In this document: positions 1 to 8,695 of the stretch, piece after piece
Position numbering within the stretch: the first letter of the stretch is position 1
Layout of the letters: each line of letters begins with the position of its first letter
IMG/VR virus record: IMGVR_UViG_3300042566_001108
Location: 1-37,735 of that record
Source of the DNA: a virus
Strand: one strand, 5' to 3'
Length of the DNA stretch: 37,735 bases
The notes under the pieces: generated by a model
What the model was told of the DNA's origin: nothing
Databases searched by the model: none
Seen by the model: the letters and a program-made list of their open reading frames with translations, nothing else
Program-made: the position numbers and the translations under genes

Positions 1-754
1 GTGCTGCTGCTCCTGAATGGGTGACATTATCAGTTGATGATGCAACATTCTCAGGTGTTCTTTCACTTGGTAAAGGTGGAACAAATAAAAACTTAACAGC
101 GTCTAATGGTGCTATTGCATACTCTGATGCTGATTCAATTGAGTTACTTGCACCTGGAACATCAGGACAAGTTTTACAATCAAACGGTGTCGCTGCCCCA
201 AGCTATGTAAATAAATCTATTTCTGCAAAAGCTGAGAATGCTTCAAGTGTTACACTTGAGGAAATCCAGGTTTCTAATAATCAATTAACTCAGACTGATG
301 CAAATAAACAAAAGATTGAAACTGGAAACAAAAACATTTTAGTAAACCCATCATTTGAACACTCAACATTCTCAACAGGGTGGACAAGTGGAGCAGGATC
401 ATTTTCACAAAATCTAACGGTTGAAATTGACGGTTTAAAAGCTGCTGAAGTTACACTTTCTGCTCAGGCATTAGCAATAACTCAAGACTCTACACTTTAC
501 GCTGCTCAGTTCGCTGACGGCGTTCAAGGTTTAGCATCTGTTCGAGTTAAAACATCATTAAGTGGAATTAGGGTATGTTCTCGTCAAGCTGGTGTAACAT
601 CGACAACTAATTGCGTGAATGTTCAAGGCAATGGTAAATGGGGACTTTATAAGGTTCCTATGATTCTAGGTGCTACTTCAAACGGTATCTCAATTCATTC
701 AAACGGAACTTCATTAACTGGCACTGTCTATTTAGACGATGCTTTTGTTGGAGC
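1..754 (+). repeat. Diverged copy of fibre N-terminal region (pairs with 35759-36512)
   Basis: This segment aligns base for base, without gaps, to 35759-36512 (offset 35758). Most differences are silent; only about eight to ten residues differ over some 250 codons (for example N/S, S/A, Y/F, T/I). Similarity stops abruptly after the residues LDDAFVGA, at 754/36512. Confidence 0.9.
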
Positions 755-2399
755 TACTAGCTTAACTCAAGAAATAAATGTTGTTGGAAATTGGGTATCA
801 TTTACTCCAACAGGTTCTTTCACAACAAACACAACATACAAGGGAAGGTATAGACAAGTAGGTGACTCAATTGAAGTATTTACCGAACTTAATTTTACTG
901 GTGCTCCAAATGCGGCTCAACTATCAATTAACTTACCAGGCTCATTTACAATAGACACTTCTAAACTTACTTCTCCAACAACGCCGGAATTGGGTTTTGG
1001 AGACGGTACAGCTAATGACAATACAGTTAACGCTTTTCAGTTAGTTCCCAAATGGTCAACAACGACTGCATTGTTAGTTCGTTACATGAATAATGCACCT
1101 CCTATCTCCAATGCCCCTGCTGTTACACAGGCTGCTCCATTTGCAATTGGATCAGGTGACTCATATTACATCCACTATTCTGTTCCTGTTACTCAATTCT
1201 CAAATTCATCTTCTGTCTACTCATCAACTAACGCAGATACAGATTGGGCTAGTTGTGGTCATACAACATCATCATTCACTGGATTTGGTACAGTTTCAGC
1301 TATTGAAACTCAGTGTAAAAGACAGGGTGGTGATTTATTGATGAAGGGTAAGTTCATTACAGGTATCCCAACAGGAACAGAGGCTAGATTGGCATTACCA
1401 ATTTGGAACGGAGTTCAATTAATAAGTGCAAATAGTTCTATAATTCCTAGCATACAAATAGCCGGAAGATACGGGGCAACATCTAGTATTGGAAGTTCTC
1501 CAAATGGTGCTGGTAATACGCTAATTGAGCCAAGTGTTTCTTATTTTACATTTTCTGGTGAAACAACTACTGGGGTTAGCTTAAGTAAATTACTGGGTAC
1601 TGCATTAACGTCAAATAATAATCAATTATCGGTCAATCTCCGTATCCCAATCGCTGGCTGGCAGCAATCTAACCTGATCATAGGTCAATTTTCGGGGTTA
1701 GAATCATGCTTAACCACTTTGGACTGCACTGATACTTTCTCGGCTAAAATTTCTGCAACTGGTGTAACCTCTGAAGAGAACGTCGATTTCTTGTCAGGTA
1801 ACTGCTCAGTGGCTACAAACGTTTATACATGTACATTTAATGCTAGCATTTTTACAGTTGCACCAAATTGTGTGATTTCTCCTTTAGAGCTTTCAGCAAT
1901 TAACGGAACTATGGGAATGATAAACTCTCAGTCATCATCGTCACTTGTTTACAAAACAGTAAGACATGACTCTGCTGCATTAGCCGCACCTGTAAATCTT
2001 GTCTGCCAAAAACAAGGGGTCGACTACGTAGGAAAGACAGCTAAGGCTGTTGCTAGTGACCAGAATCTAAGAACACCTGGCGTGACAAACGGAATTGTTT
2101 CCTCTGTAACAACTTCATCTAATTGCACATCATCTCCATGCACCATTCAAACAAATTTAGGAAATTTGGCATCCTCTGTAACAAGAAACTTTGCAGGAAG
2201 CTATTATGTAAATTTAAATACTCAATATCAATCAAATGTGTGGAGTTGTAGTTGTTCTGGAGTTACTTTTGGGACAGGTGTAAATAATTGTCAAACATAT
2301 AGATTCGACAATACAAAAATAGAAATCAACCTAACTGGTCTAACTGGAACACTTAGAGATGGAGCCTTTAATTTAATATGTCATGGGCAATTACCTTAG
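1..2399 (+). CDS. Tail fibre, version A (5' end missing)
   Basis: The reading frame is open from the window edge (first full codon at 3) to a stop at 2399, so the start is outside the window; the GTG at 21 is only the first start-like codon. Residues up to about base 754 match the fibre at 35152 almost exactly, including the phrase GTSGQVLQSNGVAAP, so about 200 N-terminal residues are missing. The centre (755-1670) is specific to this version and ends in a phrase SVNLRIPIAGWQQSN. The C-terminal part (1671-2399) has many Ser/Thr/Asn and paired Cys residues. I infer a receptor-binding fibre or adhesin. Joined in frame to 35152-35758 it would encode about 1001 residues. Confidence 0.75.
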   Translation, partial: AAAPEWVTLSVDDATFSGVLSLGKGGTNKNLTASNGAIAYSDADSIELLAPGTSGQVLQSNGVAAPSYVNKSISAKAENASSVTLEEIQVSNNQLTQTDANKQKIETGNKNILVNPSFEHSTFSTGWTSGAGSFSQNLTVEIDGLKAAEVTLSAQALAITQDSTLYAAQFADGVQGLASVRVKTSLSGIRVCSRQAGVTSTTNCVNVQGNGKWGLYKVPMILGATSNGISIHSNGTSLTGTVYLDDAFVGATSLTQEINVVGNWVSFTPTGSFTTNTTYKGRYRQVGDSIEVFTELNFTGAPNAAQLSINLPGSFTIDTSKLTSPTTPELGFGDGTANDNTVNAFQLVPKWSTTTALLVRYMNNAPPISNAPAVTQAAPFAIGSGDSYYIHYSVPVTQFSNSSSVYSSTNADTDWASCGHTTSSFTGFGTVSAIETQCKRQGGDLLMKGKFITGIPTGTEARLALPIWNGVQLISANSSIIPSIQIAGRYGATSSIGSSPNGAGNTLIEPSVSYFTFSGETTTGVSLSKLLGTALTSNNNQLSVNLRIPIAGWQQSNLIIGQFSGLESCLTTLDCTDTFSAKISATGVTSEENVDFLSGNCSVATNVYTCTFNASIFTVAPNCVISPLELSAINGTMGMINSQSSSSLVYKTVRHDSAALAAPVNLVCQKQGVDYVGKTAKAVASDQNLRTPGVTNGIVSSVTTSSNCTSSPCTIQTNLGNLASSVTRNFAGSYYVNLNTQYQSNVWSCSCSGVTFGTGVNNCQTYRFDNTKIEINLTGLTGTLRDGAFNLICHGQLP
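1671..1797 (+). repeat. 127-bp perfect repeat of the contig's right end
   Basis: Bases 1671-1797 are identical to 37609-37735. The match begins abruptly (T at 1670 against A at 37608) and runs to the last base of the window. Both copies are in the same reading frame (N L I I G Q F...). A length of exactly 127 is a common assembler k-mer size, so this is probably an assembly-graph overlap showing that both fibre versions enter the same C-terminal segment. Confidence 0.92.
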
Positions 2400-2409
2400 G
2401 AATACCATA

Positions 2410-3012
2410 ATGAAAAAATTATTAGTAAAAATTAAAGTCATAGATATTCCTTATTCACCAGCAGTTGAGGCTATTTCTCAAAAGTGGACTAAGGAAGAAC
2501 TAGAAGTATTTGAGCAACCAATGATTGAGGTTGACGGGGTTCTAGTAAATGATGAGTCATATACTTACCACCCAGAGATCCCTGCAATTCCTGAGCAGTT
2601 AGAAGTCTCTCATGAAGAAATTATTGCTCAGACTCAAGGTGAAGAAGCTGAATTACAAGTCTGGTTAGATGGTGATAAGCACAAATATCCTGAAGGTTAT
2701 TGGGTTGAATGGATAGACATTACAGAGGAAGTTAATAAGCAAAAAGCTATTGATGCTAAGATTGCTTTAGGTCAAAAAGCTAGACTTACATGTGATAAGG
2801 TTCTTGATCTTATCTCAGGCTATAACCTAGACAGAGAGTTATCTGTTGAACAAATCACATCAATGCAAACTGCATTTGCACCTATTGAGCTTGCTTTAAG
2901 GTCTGGTAGACCAAGCCTTGCTAAATACCATATTGCTAATGTTTCAGTTGATGGTGTTCTTGTATCTCAAGAAATGAAAGACCTAGCTCTTGAGTTATTA
3001 GCGGATTACTAA
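2410..3012 (+). CDS. Hypothetical protein downstream of tail fibre (possible fibre chaperone)
   Basis: A 200-residue acidic protein. The ATG at 2410 is chosen over an upstream in-frame ATG at 2383 because AGGA lies 9 bases before it and it follows the fibre stop at 2399. The first half is rich in Glu and Pro (PEIPAIPEQLEVSHEE) and has a WVEWIDIT phrase; the C-terminal part is predicted helical (ARLTCDKVLDLISGYN). I do not recognise a family. Position directly after a fibre gene is where many phages carry a fibre-assembly chaperone, so that is a positional guess only. It overlaps the next gene by one base (TAATG). Confidence 0.8.
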   Translation: MKKLLVKIKVIDIPYSPAVEAISQKWTKEELEVFEQPMIEVDGVLVNDESYTYHPEIPAIPEQLEVSHEEIIAQTQGEEAELQVWLDGDKHKYPEGYWVEWIDITEEVNKQKAIDAKIALGQKARLTCDKVLDLISGYNLDRELSVEQITSMQTAFAPIELALRSGRPSLAKYHIANVSVDGVLVSQEMKDLALELLADY

Positions 3013-3236
3013 TGAAGAAATTAACCATTTGGATAATTATTTCTACATTGGTTATTCTGATTGGTTATGATGCTTTTGTAGTTTTGACTGAAGGAACAGA
3101 AGCTTCAATAAGCAGTATTATTATAGTAGCATCTTATGAGTTACCAATTATTCCTTTTGCGTTTGGTTTTTTATGCGGTCATTTCTTTTGGAGAATGAAG
3201 CCTAATAAGGATACAAGCAAGATTGACAAGGATTAG
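3012..3236 (+). CDS. Small membrane protein, holin-like
   Basis: A 74-residue protein with two hydrophobic segments (about residues 4-24 and 34-58) separated by a short polar loop, and a charged Lys/Asp-rich tail. The second segment ends in GFLCGHFFWRMKP, a pattern I associate with small phage membrane proteins near lysis genes. Start and stop overlap the neighbours closely, so it is translated with them. A holin or holin-accessory role is inferred from topology and from the membrane-anchored gene that follows; it is separated from the endolysin gene by three tail genes. Confidence 0.7.
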   Translation: MKKLTIWIIISTLVILIGYDAFVVLTEGTEASISSIIIVASYELPIIPFAFGFLCGHFFWRMKPNKDTSKIDKD

Positions 3237-3238
3237 TC

Positions 3239-3406
3239 ATGAATAACGATCAAGAGTGGCGGCAACACCTTTTCGAAGAGATTAAAGAAATCAGAAAAGA
3301 CGTATCAGATATTAAGTCGGAAATGGTTACTTTAAAAATCAAAGTTGCTGGGTTTAGTTCATTTATTGGTGCATTAGCTTCTTATTTGTGGAGTAAGTTA
3401 TCGTGA
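3239..3406 (+). CDS. XhlA-like short protein (amphipathic helix plus C-terminal membrane segment)
   Basis: A 55-residue gene. It starts at ATG 3239 just after the previous stop and its TGA overlaps the GTG start of the next gene (GTGA at 3403). Residues 1-33 form a heptad-like charged helix (LFEEIKEIRKDVSDIKSEM), and residues 34-52 form one hydrophobic segment ending in WSKLS. This layout is that of haemolysin XhlA-type proteins found beside holins in phage lysis modules. The family assignment is by architecture, not by a specific motif. Confidence 0.7.
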   Translation: MNNDQEWRQHLFEEIKEIRKDVSDIKSEMVTLKIKVAGFSSFIGALASYLWSKLS

Positions 3407-5937
3407 CATATGAAGAAGCTTCTTTGCTCCCAAAGAGTGAGAAAATATCCTTAGTTACTTGTGAAGCAGTTAAACCAGTAAAGTTGTTTACAGTTTACTC
3501 TGGTCTCACCTATAAGAAAATTGTTCCTCACTTTGTAAAAACTGTAAAAGTTTCTGGTATCGAGTTAAACGAAGGGTATGACGAAGATTCCCTGGGTGTT
3601 GGTGATTATTACTTCGATGCTGTAAATAAAACTCTTTATATTAATATCGGTCAGATTCCAAAGCTAGAATCAATTTCGGTTGTTTATAAATTCTTTTTTT
3701 CAAACACTCCACTTGTTTTGCCATGGAACTTAACAGATGGCGAACCTGTTGAATGGCTTCCGTATATCCAAAATATTGGATCAATTGGACAACAATTAGA
3801 TGACGAAAATACTGGAATCGTACTAGAATCTCAAAGCTCGGTTGAGCTTCTTAATAATGAGGGATTCTTTGATTCTATAATTGATTCGTTGATATTCGAA
3901 AACCAATCAATAGTTTTTTATTCTTGGTTCAATAATCTGTCTCGAACTGAGATTAAAAAGATATTTGAAGGTGTTATAGAGTCAAAGGATTTCTCGCCAA
4001 ATAAAGTCACATTAAGAGTAAAAGATTACGTTTTTAGGTTAAAGAATCAGGTCAATTTGGGCCTATTCTCTGAGTCTGATGGTGATGTTCTTGAGTCAGT
4101 ATTAGGTACACCAAAGAGACGTATTTATGGGCAAGTAAAGCAAGCTAAATGCGCACCCATTGATTGTGTTCTTGATGGCTATCCATTAACTGGAACCGTC
4201 TCTTTAACAGTTGACTCAACCACCATGACTGGTGTTGGAACTCAATTTTTAAAAGAACTTAATCAAGATGACGAGTTAATTTTTAGCATACAAGGCGAAG
4301 AAGTTCTTTATAGTGTTGACCTTATTGCAAGTAATACAAGCTTAACTTTAACAAAGAAAGCTGAACAAACACTCATTAATCAATCAATACTAGTTGATCC
4401 AAAACATAAATACAGATTTAAAAATAGAAGATGGCATATTGCTGGTCACAAGATTAGACAAACTGAAGCCATGATTGTAACTGTAATCAATGCAAGAACA
4501 TTTGTTATTGATGATGTGTCTGAGTTTGTTTCTGGTGACGTTGTCAGGATTAATAATCAAACAACACAGGTCACAAGAATTTCAAGTGACCAGATTATAC
4601 TAGAACAAAACATATTCCCTGTTCCAGTTGTTGGCGACATTATAGAACGCTTTCCTGTTACTAAGTTACATTATGGTGAAAGAGAATTATTACCATTTAG
4701 AGATTTTACTCTTACTAATACAACTGAAGCCATTATTGAACTTGATCCATTAGCTGAATTTAACATTGCTAGGGAGATGGTTACAGATCACAACCTATCA
4801 TTTAGAGATGGTCGTTACGATGTTTCATCATCGGCAAATGCTGATTTAAGAACAATTATTAAGCCAGGTGACTTCATTAGACCAACTACACAAAATAATG
4901 AAAACTGGTATGAAGTGCATCATGTAGGGCCACAAATTGTATGGCTTAAAACAATTTTTTCTAACAATGGATCTAACTCAAATCACCCCGCTAGAATCAA
5001 GTCTGTTGATACAGTATCAGATGATTCACTTATTACGGTTGATTGCTATGGTAAAGACACTGATTCAACTTGGATGCGGACAGCTTCAGATTGCGTAAAA
5101 GACCTAGTTGTAAACGACGCTGGTTTTACTGCGATCGATACAAGCTCATTTATTCAAGCTAAGGATGACTGTAAATATACACTCTCAATGGTTATCCCTG
5201 AGAATATAGGCGATGAAGCACCAACAATTAGAGACGTAATTAGCAACATCAATCAATCAGTTTTTGGATCTCTTTACGGAAACTCATCTCAAGAAATAGC
5301 CTACTCAATCGTTAATACTAGAAGACCGCCAACAATGGCAGCCTTAAGAGACGATGACATTCTTTCGTGGGAAGTTCAAACCAACCAAAAGATAGTAAAT
5401 AATGTTAAAGTTAATTATTTGCCTTTCGTTGATAAAGTTACTGGTGAAAATGGGTTTGGCGTTGTTATTTATCAAAATGCATTTGTTGATGAAAACATTG
5501 GAATTAAAAACACTATTGAAAAAACTTGCTACCTATTTAATCCGTCTGATGCGGAAACAATAGCCCAAAGAATAGCGTTCTATTATTCTTTATCTCAGTC
5601 TATTTTGACGCTGAAGGCTAAGGCTAACTTCTTTACTTCATCAGTAAATGATCGGGTTTATATTGACCTAGACAGGCTTTATGCTCGATATGGTGGTAAG
5701 TCAGCAATGAAGATTGGGGTTATTTCTGGCGTTAAAAAGTCAGCATATAACTCTGAAATTATTATGAACGATTTAGGTAATATCTTTAATAGATGCCCTT
5801 CCATTGCTCCAAATGATACGGATAGTTTTACAAACTCAAGTGATGATGAAAAAATAAAGTTCGGATACATACTAGACTCTGATACCTTAATCCCTGGAAA
5901 CGACGAAGAGGATTTAGGTTCTGGTTTAATAGGATAA
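3403..5937 (+). CDS. Large tail protein (tail-tip/baseplate-like structural protein)
   Basis: An 844-residue protein starting at GTG 3403, overlapping the previous stop. It is the largest complete ORF of the window. It is rich in beta-strand patterns, has no signal peptide or coiled coil, and contains a segment (about residues 264-420) with repeated short strands (GTVSLTVDSTTMTGVGTQF) resembling an inserted beta domain. The neighbours are fibre and appendage genes upstream and downstream. In siphoviruses a protein of this size after the distal tail genes is usually the tail-tip hub or fibre-bearing protein. The role is inferred from size and position; no catalytic motif is seen. Confidence 0.75.
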   Translation: MTYEEASLLPKSEKISLVTCEAVKPVKLFTVYSGLTYKKIVPHFVKTVKVSGIELNEGYDEDSLGVGDYYFDAVNKTLYINIGQIPKLESISVVYKFFFSNTPLVLPWNLTDGEPVEWLPYIQNIGSIGQQLDDENTGIVLESQSSVELLNNEGFFDSIIDSLIFENQSIVFYSWFNNLSRTEIKKIFEGVIESKDFSPNKVTLRVKDYVFRLKNQVNLGLFSESDGDVLESVLGTPKRRIYGQVKQAKCAPIDCVLDGYPLTGTVSLTVDSTTMTGVGTQFLKELNQDDELIFSIQGEEVLYSVDLIASNTSLTLTKKAEQTLINQSILVDPKHKYRFKNRRWHIAGHKIRQTEAMIVTVINARTFVIDDVSEFVSGDVVRINNQTTQVTRISSDQIILEQNIFPVPVVGDIIERFPVTKLHYGERELLPFRDFTLTNTTEAIIELDPLAEFNIAREMVTDHNLSFRDGRYDVSSSANADLRTIIKPGDFIRPTTQNNENWYEVHHVGPQIVWLKTIFSNNGSNSNHPARIKSVDTVSDDSLITVDCYGKDTDSTWMRTASDCVKDLVVNDAGFTAIDTSSFIQAKDDCKYTLSMVIPENIGDEAPTIRDVISNINQSVFGSLYGNSSQEIAYSIVNTRRPPTMAALRDDDILSWEVQTNQKIVNNVKVNYLPFVDKVTGENGFGVVIYQNAFVDENIGIKNTIEKTCYLFNPSDAETIAQRIAFYYSLSQSILTLKAKANFFTSSVNDRVYIDLDRLYARYGGKSAMKIGVISGVKKSAYNSEIIMNDLGNIFNRCPSIAPNDTDSFTNSSDDEKIKFGYILDSDTLIPGNDEEDLGSGLIG

Positions 5938-5940
5938 AAC

Positions 5941-6450
5941 ATGGCATTTAACCCAATTGATAGCAATACCATTAAAGTTGGTGATCCAATCACTAAGGAC
6001 ATTCTTGATTTAATCAAGGCAAACTTTGACGATCACGAGTCTAGAATTAATTCACTAGCAACATCCGGTGGAACTGTTTTTATATTTAATGGTGACGTTA
6101 GTTTTGTAAATTACTCTTCACTAAGACCTGATATTTTCTATTATACTGCACGACAGGATTTCTCAGTAAATGACTTTCGAGCAAGGTTATTTACTAAGAA
6201 TGGGATTACATCAGGAACCCTTTCAATGAAACTTGAAAAGTCTAACAATCCAAATGATGCTAATTTTGCAACAATTTTGACACAAGATATTTCATTTAAC
6301 TTTGCTACTGATACGGATTATACAGAAAGAGTTGGGTCTCTTAACGCATCTTTAAATGACATAACAACTGGTCAAATTTTAAGGGTTAAAATAACCGGAA
6401 TTCCGGCCGGATTTACAGGTAAAATTCTCTTATCAATAGGGGCGCAATAA
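5941..6450 (+). CDS. Putative tail appendage protein
   Basis: A 169-residue protein with AGGA placed before ATG 5941. The N-terminus (PIDSNTIKVGDPITKDILDL, then KANFDDHESRINSL) is a helical attachment-type segment often seen at the start of small virion appendage proteins; the remainder alternates polar and hydrophobic residues as in a beta-sandwich. It overlaps the next gene by one base. I infer that it docks on the large tail protein encoded just upstream. Confidence 0.7.
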   Translation: MAFNPIDSNTIKVGDPITKDILDLIKANFDDHESRINSLATSGGTVFIFNGDVSFVNYSSLRPDIFYYTARQDFSVNDFRARLFTKNGITSGTLSMKLEKSNNPNDANFATILTQDISFNFATDTDYTERVGSLNASLNDITTGQILRVKITGIPAGFTGKILLSIGAQ

Positions 6451-6986
6451 TGAGCTTAGTTAATCAACCTATTTTTAGAAAAGGTACATTAGTCATTCCC
6501 ATTTCAAATAAGTTTACTTCAAGCTCAAGTAATTTTAGCACAACTGTTTCAATGGGTAATTTTCCTATTCAATCGCAATTTTGCACTTATGATGCAACCC
6601 AAATTAATTTTACAGAGTCTTCAAAATATAGAATTTCTTTTTCTTTTTATAGTAAGGGGCTAATTTTCTTACAATCGATTTCTGCATCTAGCGGTGGATT
6701 TAGACTAGAAACTTCATCTACATCAATTGGTAATTTAACAATTGCATACGTTGGTGGTGTTATAGAAAACACATTTGGACCAACTTCTTATTACGATTTT
6801 GCTTCAGATTCTTTAATTGCTTCTTCTGTTGCTTCTAACGGGTTATTTACAGCTTATTTTAACGGGAGCAAAGAGGTCACTCTGCAATCTGGTGATTTTT
6901 TAAGATTTGTATTTGGTGGAAACTCTGTTTCTTCAGGCAGCAGGGTTGGATACATTGGTTATATTTATATTGAACAGATTTCATGA
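6450..6986 (+). CDS. Putative tail appendage protein
   Basis: A 178-residue Ser/Thr/Phe-rich protein, predicted all-beta (for example SKYRISFSFYSKGLIFLQSI and a closing VGYIGYIYIEQIS). There is no signal peptide. It starts one base before the previous stop and overlaps the endolysin start by four bases, so it sits in the same translationally coupled string. A structural role on the tail is inferred from composition and context; the family is not recognised. Confidence 0.65.
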   Translation: MSLVNQPIFRKGTLVIPISNKFTSSSSNFSTTVSMGNFPIQSQFCTYDATQINFTESSKYRISFSFYSKGLIFLQSISASSGGFRLETSSTSIGNLTIAYVGGVIENTFGPTSYYDFASDSLIASSVASNGLFTAYFNGSKEVTLQSGDFLRFVFGGNSVSSGSRVGYIGYIYIEQIS

Positions 6987-7372
6987 TTCTTTTTAAAGAA
7001 AACCAAGCTAAGGAATTAAAGGTTGAGTTTACCCAAATTGAACCAGTCTTGAGAAAATTACTTATTGAGATGGCGCAATGGGTTGCTTCTAAAGGTCATA
7101 AGTTTGTAATCACCGACCTATTAAGTGAAAAATTAGAAGACGAGAAGCTTAAAAGAGTGTCAAAGAGCCACCAGGAAGGAAGAGCAGCGGACATTAGAGT
7201 AAGAGACTGGCCAAAAGAACTTAGAAAGCTGTTTGAAGAATACTTTGAAAAGCGTTATTCTCATATAGCGGCGATCTCTAAAAAGAGCGGAACACCCAAC
7301 CTTATAGAGATTCATGACAATGGAAACGGAATTCATTGCCATATACAAGTAAGAAAACAAAAAAAGGATTAA
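6983..7372 (+). CDS. Endolysin, M15-like peptidoglycan peptidase
   Basis: A 129-residue protein with the zinc-binding signature of the M15/VanY peptidase group: SKSHQEGRAADIRV at residues 60-73 gives His63 and Asp70 (SxHxxGxAxD), and GIHCHIQV near residues 116-123 gives the C-terminal HxH pair (His118, His120). These peptidases cut peptide stems of peptidoglycan. There is no signal peptide, so export would need a holin, and membrane proteins follow directly. The start overlaps the previous gene (ATGA). This is one of the firmest functional calls in the window. Confidence 0.88.
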   Translation: MILFKENQAKELKVEFTQIEPVLRKLLIEMAQWVASKGHKFVITDLLSEKLEDEKLKRVSKSHQEGRAADIRVRDWPKELRKLFEEYFEKRYSHIAAISKKSGTPNLIEIHDNGNGIHCHIQVRKQKKD

Positions 7373-7375
7373 TTT

Positions 7376-7597
7376 ATGGAAGAGTTATTAGCAAAAATTT
7401 TAGAATTACTATCAAGCGTTGAGGGTGCATCTGTAACTGTTGCAATCGTGCTTGATTTTGTTTTTAGAATGATCCCATCTAAGAAGCCACTTGGTGTACT
7501 TCACATGATCGCATCAAGCGCAAAACTACTTGGAGAAGCACTTTTAAAACTTGCTGCTTTACTAGACAAAGTTCTTCCGCAAAAGATTAAAGAATAA
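7376..7597 (+). CDS. Small membrane protein, probable holin
   Basis: A 73-residue protein. Residues about 17-33 (GASVTVAIVLDFVFRMI) form a hydrophobic segment, followed by PSKKPLG and a second amphipathic or hydrophobic stretch (LGEALLKLAALLDKVLP). It starts 4 bases after the endolysin stop and overlaps the next gene by one base. Position directly behind the endolysin makes it a holin candidate, although only one segment is clearly membrane-spanning. Confidence 0.65.
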   Translation: MEELLAKILELLSSVEGASVTVAIVLDFVFRMIPSKKPLGVLHMIASSAKLLGEALLKLAALLDKVLPQKIKE

Positions 7598-7827
7598 TGG
7601 ATTTATCCTTAACGCTTGGGCTTCTTAAAGAGGGGCTCAAGCTATGGAACAATAAAGAAGCTACTAAATACATTGATAGGGTTATTAAATTAGAAAAGGC
7701 ATATCACGATGAAATGGCAAAACCACTTGATGATCGGTCTGATCTTCGCATTGACGATATCTTGCTCCAGCTTAGAGTCATCTCCCAGAGTTTCATCCAC
7801 TACCCTGGCAAAAACAGAAACGAGTGA
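7597..7827 (+). CDS. Lysis-cassette hypothetical protein overlapping a lipoprotein gene
   Basis: A 76-residue charged, mostly helical protein (KLWNNKEATKYIDRVIKLEK). It has no clear N-terminal membrane segment, so it does not look like a classic inner-membrane spanin. Its 3' half is overlapped in the +1 frame by the lipoprotein ORF starting at 7709, the arrangement typical of Rz/Rz1 pairs. Whether this protein is a spanin partner or a cytoplasmic protein is undecided. Confidence 0.65.
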   Translation: MDLSLTLGLLKEGLKLWNNKEATKYIDRVIKLEKAYHDEMAKPLDDRSDLRIDDILLQLRVISQSFIHYPGKNRNE

Positions 7828-8047
7828 GCTTGTACAAATAGCCCCTGAGATTCCATTTAATACCGACGAGGCATTTCTACCCTTAAGACAACGTCAAGAT
7901 GGGAAAATTTTACCCAGCTACCAATGGCGACAATGCGTAAAAAGATTCGTCGTTTGCGTTAAATGGGAAAAGAAAAGAGTCTATTTTGAAGACCTATCTT
8001 GGTTTTTATCTAACGGATTCGGATTAACTAAACAAAGAAAACCTTGA
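7709..8047 (+). CDS. Embedded lipoprotein, o-spanin (Rz1)-like
   Basis: A 112-residue protein in a different frame, beginning inside the preceding gene (119-base overlap). It has a short signal sequence with hydrophobic core and a candidate lipidation cysteine at position 19 (LIFALTISCSS). The lipobox is imperfect (Thr-Ile-Ser-Cys). The mature part is polar with two further Cys residues and ends in a basic tail. An outer-membrane lipoprotein encoded within the lysis cassette matches the Rz1 role in final outer-membrane disruption; this is inference from layout and signal peptide. Confidence 0.65.
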   Translation: MKWQNHLMIGLIFALTISCSSLESSPRVSSTTLAKTETSELVQIAPEIPFNTDEAFLPLRQRQDGKILPSYQWRQCVKRFVVCVKWEKKRVYFEDLSWFLSNGFGLTKQRKP

Positions 8048-8178
8048 AAAAGAAAGAAGAAAGCGATCAAGCTATTCAAGAGCAATATCTTCAAGCCAAA
8101 TTAAAAGGCGACACCAAGCTTGCTAAAATGCTTGAGGCGATTATGAAAAGACTAGGAATAAAGATCCCTAGAATCTAG
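8044..8178 (+). CDS. Small basic protein, end of rightward late operon
   Basis: A 44-residue ORF starting at TTG 8044, overlapping the preceding TGA (TTGA), with a stop at 8178. It is Lys/Glu-rich and predicted helical (QAIQEQYLQAKLKGDTKLAK). It is supported by the coupled start and by codons like its neighbours; the non-ATG start and small size leave doubt. It ends 8 bases before the convergent RusA-like gene. Confidence 0.45.
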   Translation: MKKKEESDQAIQEQYLQAKLKGDTKLAKMLEAIMKRLGIKIPRI

Positions 8179-8186
8179 TGTTATGC

Positions 8187-8582
8187 TTAATTCTCAAGAG
8201 TATTGCGACTAAATTTGATAACAGTCTTGTCATAGTAACCTCTCTGTTTTGTAACCACTAGTCTTGTAATAAGCGAATCATCTAAACCAATTTCAGCAAA
8301 CACAGTGTCTAGTGTTGCTTTTAATAGGTTATCGCAATCAAGATACCTTTTCCTAATGTTTCCGCTCTTCGTGTAAAATCTATTCGAATGAAAGTTAATC
8401 TCAACCTCTAAACCCTCTGACTCAGTAAACATTCCGTTGATTGAACTGGTGTCAAACCCAGAAAGTAATGCGCTAAGCGTCTTTTTAAACTCTCTTCCCT
8501 CTTTTGAAATGATCGTTCTTCCCCTGAATTGCCTATATAACTTGTTTAAACTTATAGGGATTAAATCTAGCTCGATAATCAT
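8187..8582 (-). CDS. rusA: RusA-family Holliday junction resolvase
   Basis: A 131-residue protein with the RusA signature: YLDCDNLLKATLD (Asp82, Asp84, Asn85, Lys88, Asp92) followed by GLDDSLI (Asp101, Asp102), the acidic residues that bind catalytic metal. RusA enzymes cut four-way DNA junctions. It is the last gene of the leftward operon; its ATG overlaps the stop of the tiny ORF upstream (ATGA). Together with the ERF-like protein, SSB and exonuclease in the same operon it forms a recombination module that probably resolves junctions before packaging. Confidence 0.9.
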   Translation of the reverse strand: MIIELDLIPISLNKLYRQFRGRTIISKEGREFKKTLSALLSGFDTSSINGMFTESEGLEVEINFHSNRFYTKSGNIRKRYLDCDNLLKATLDTVFAEIGLDDSLITRLVVTKQRGYYDKTVIKFSRNTLEN

Positions 8583-8695
8583 TTGACTTGTCCTTGTCGC
8601 ATTGAAACAATAAATAAGTGGTCTGTCTTACCCACTCCGTCTATTCCTGTCTGGATTTCCTCAGCTTCATGGATGAAGTTGAGGGAGTCCTTCAT
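8579..8695 (-). CDS. Tiny hypothetical protein between protease and resolvase genes
   Basis: A 38-residue ORF. Its ATG overlaps the stop of the metalloprotease gene (ATGA at 8692-8695) and its own TGA overlaps the resolvase ATG in the same way, so it fills the gap in a chain of coupled genes. It contains TGIDGVGKTDH, which looks like part of a P-loop but is far too short for an ATPase. The function is unknown. Confidence 0.6.
   Translation of the reverse strand: MKDSLNFIHEAEEIQTGIDGVGKTDHLFIVSMRQGQVK

Noticed and set aside
1093-1341. 82-residue ORF inside the fibre gene
   Set aside because: Low-complexity His/Leu/Gln product of an alternate frame, without a ribosome-binding site.
1-2399. 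Diversity-generating retroelement acting on the fibre gene
   Set aside because: No reverse transcriptase gene or short template repeat is present, and the two fibre versions differ by whole modules, not by adenine-specific changes.
8579-8695. P-loop ATPase fragment (GVGKT) in the 38-residue ORF
   Set aside because: The Gly-x4-Gly-Lys-Thr pattern is incomplete and the protein is too short for a nucleotide-binding fold.
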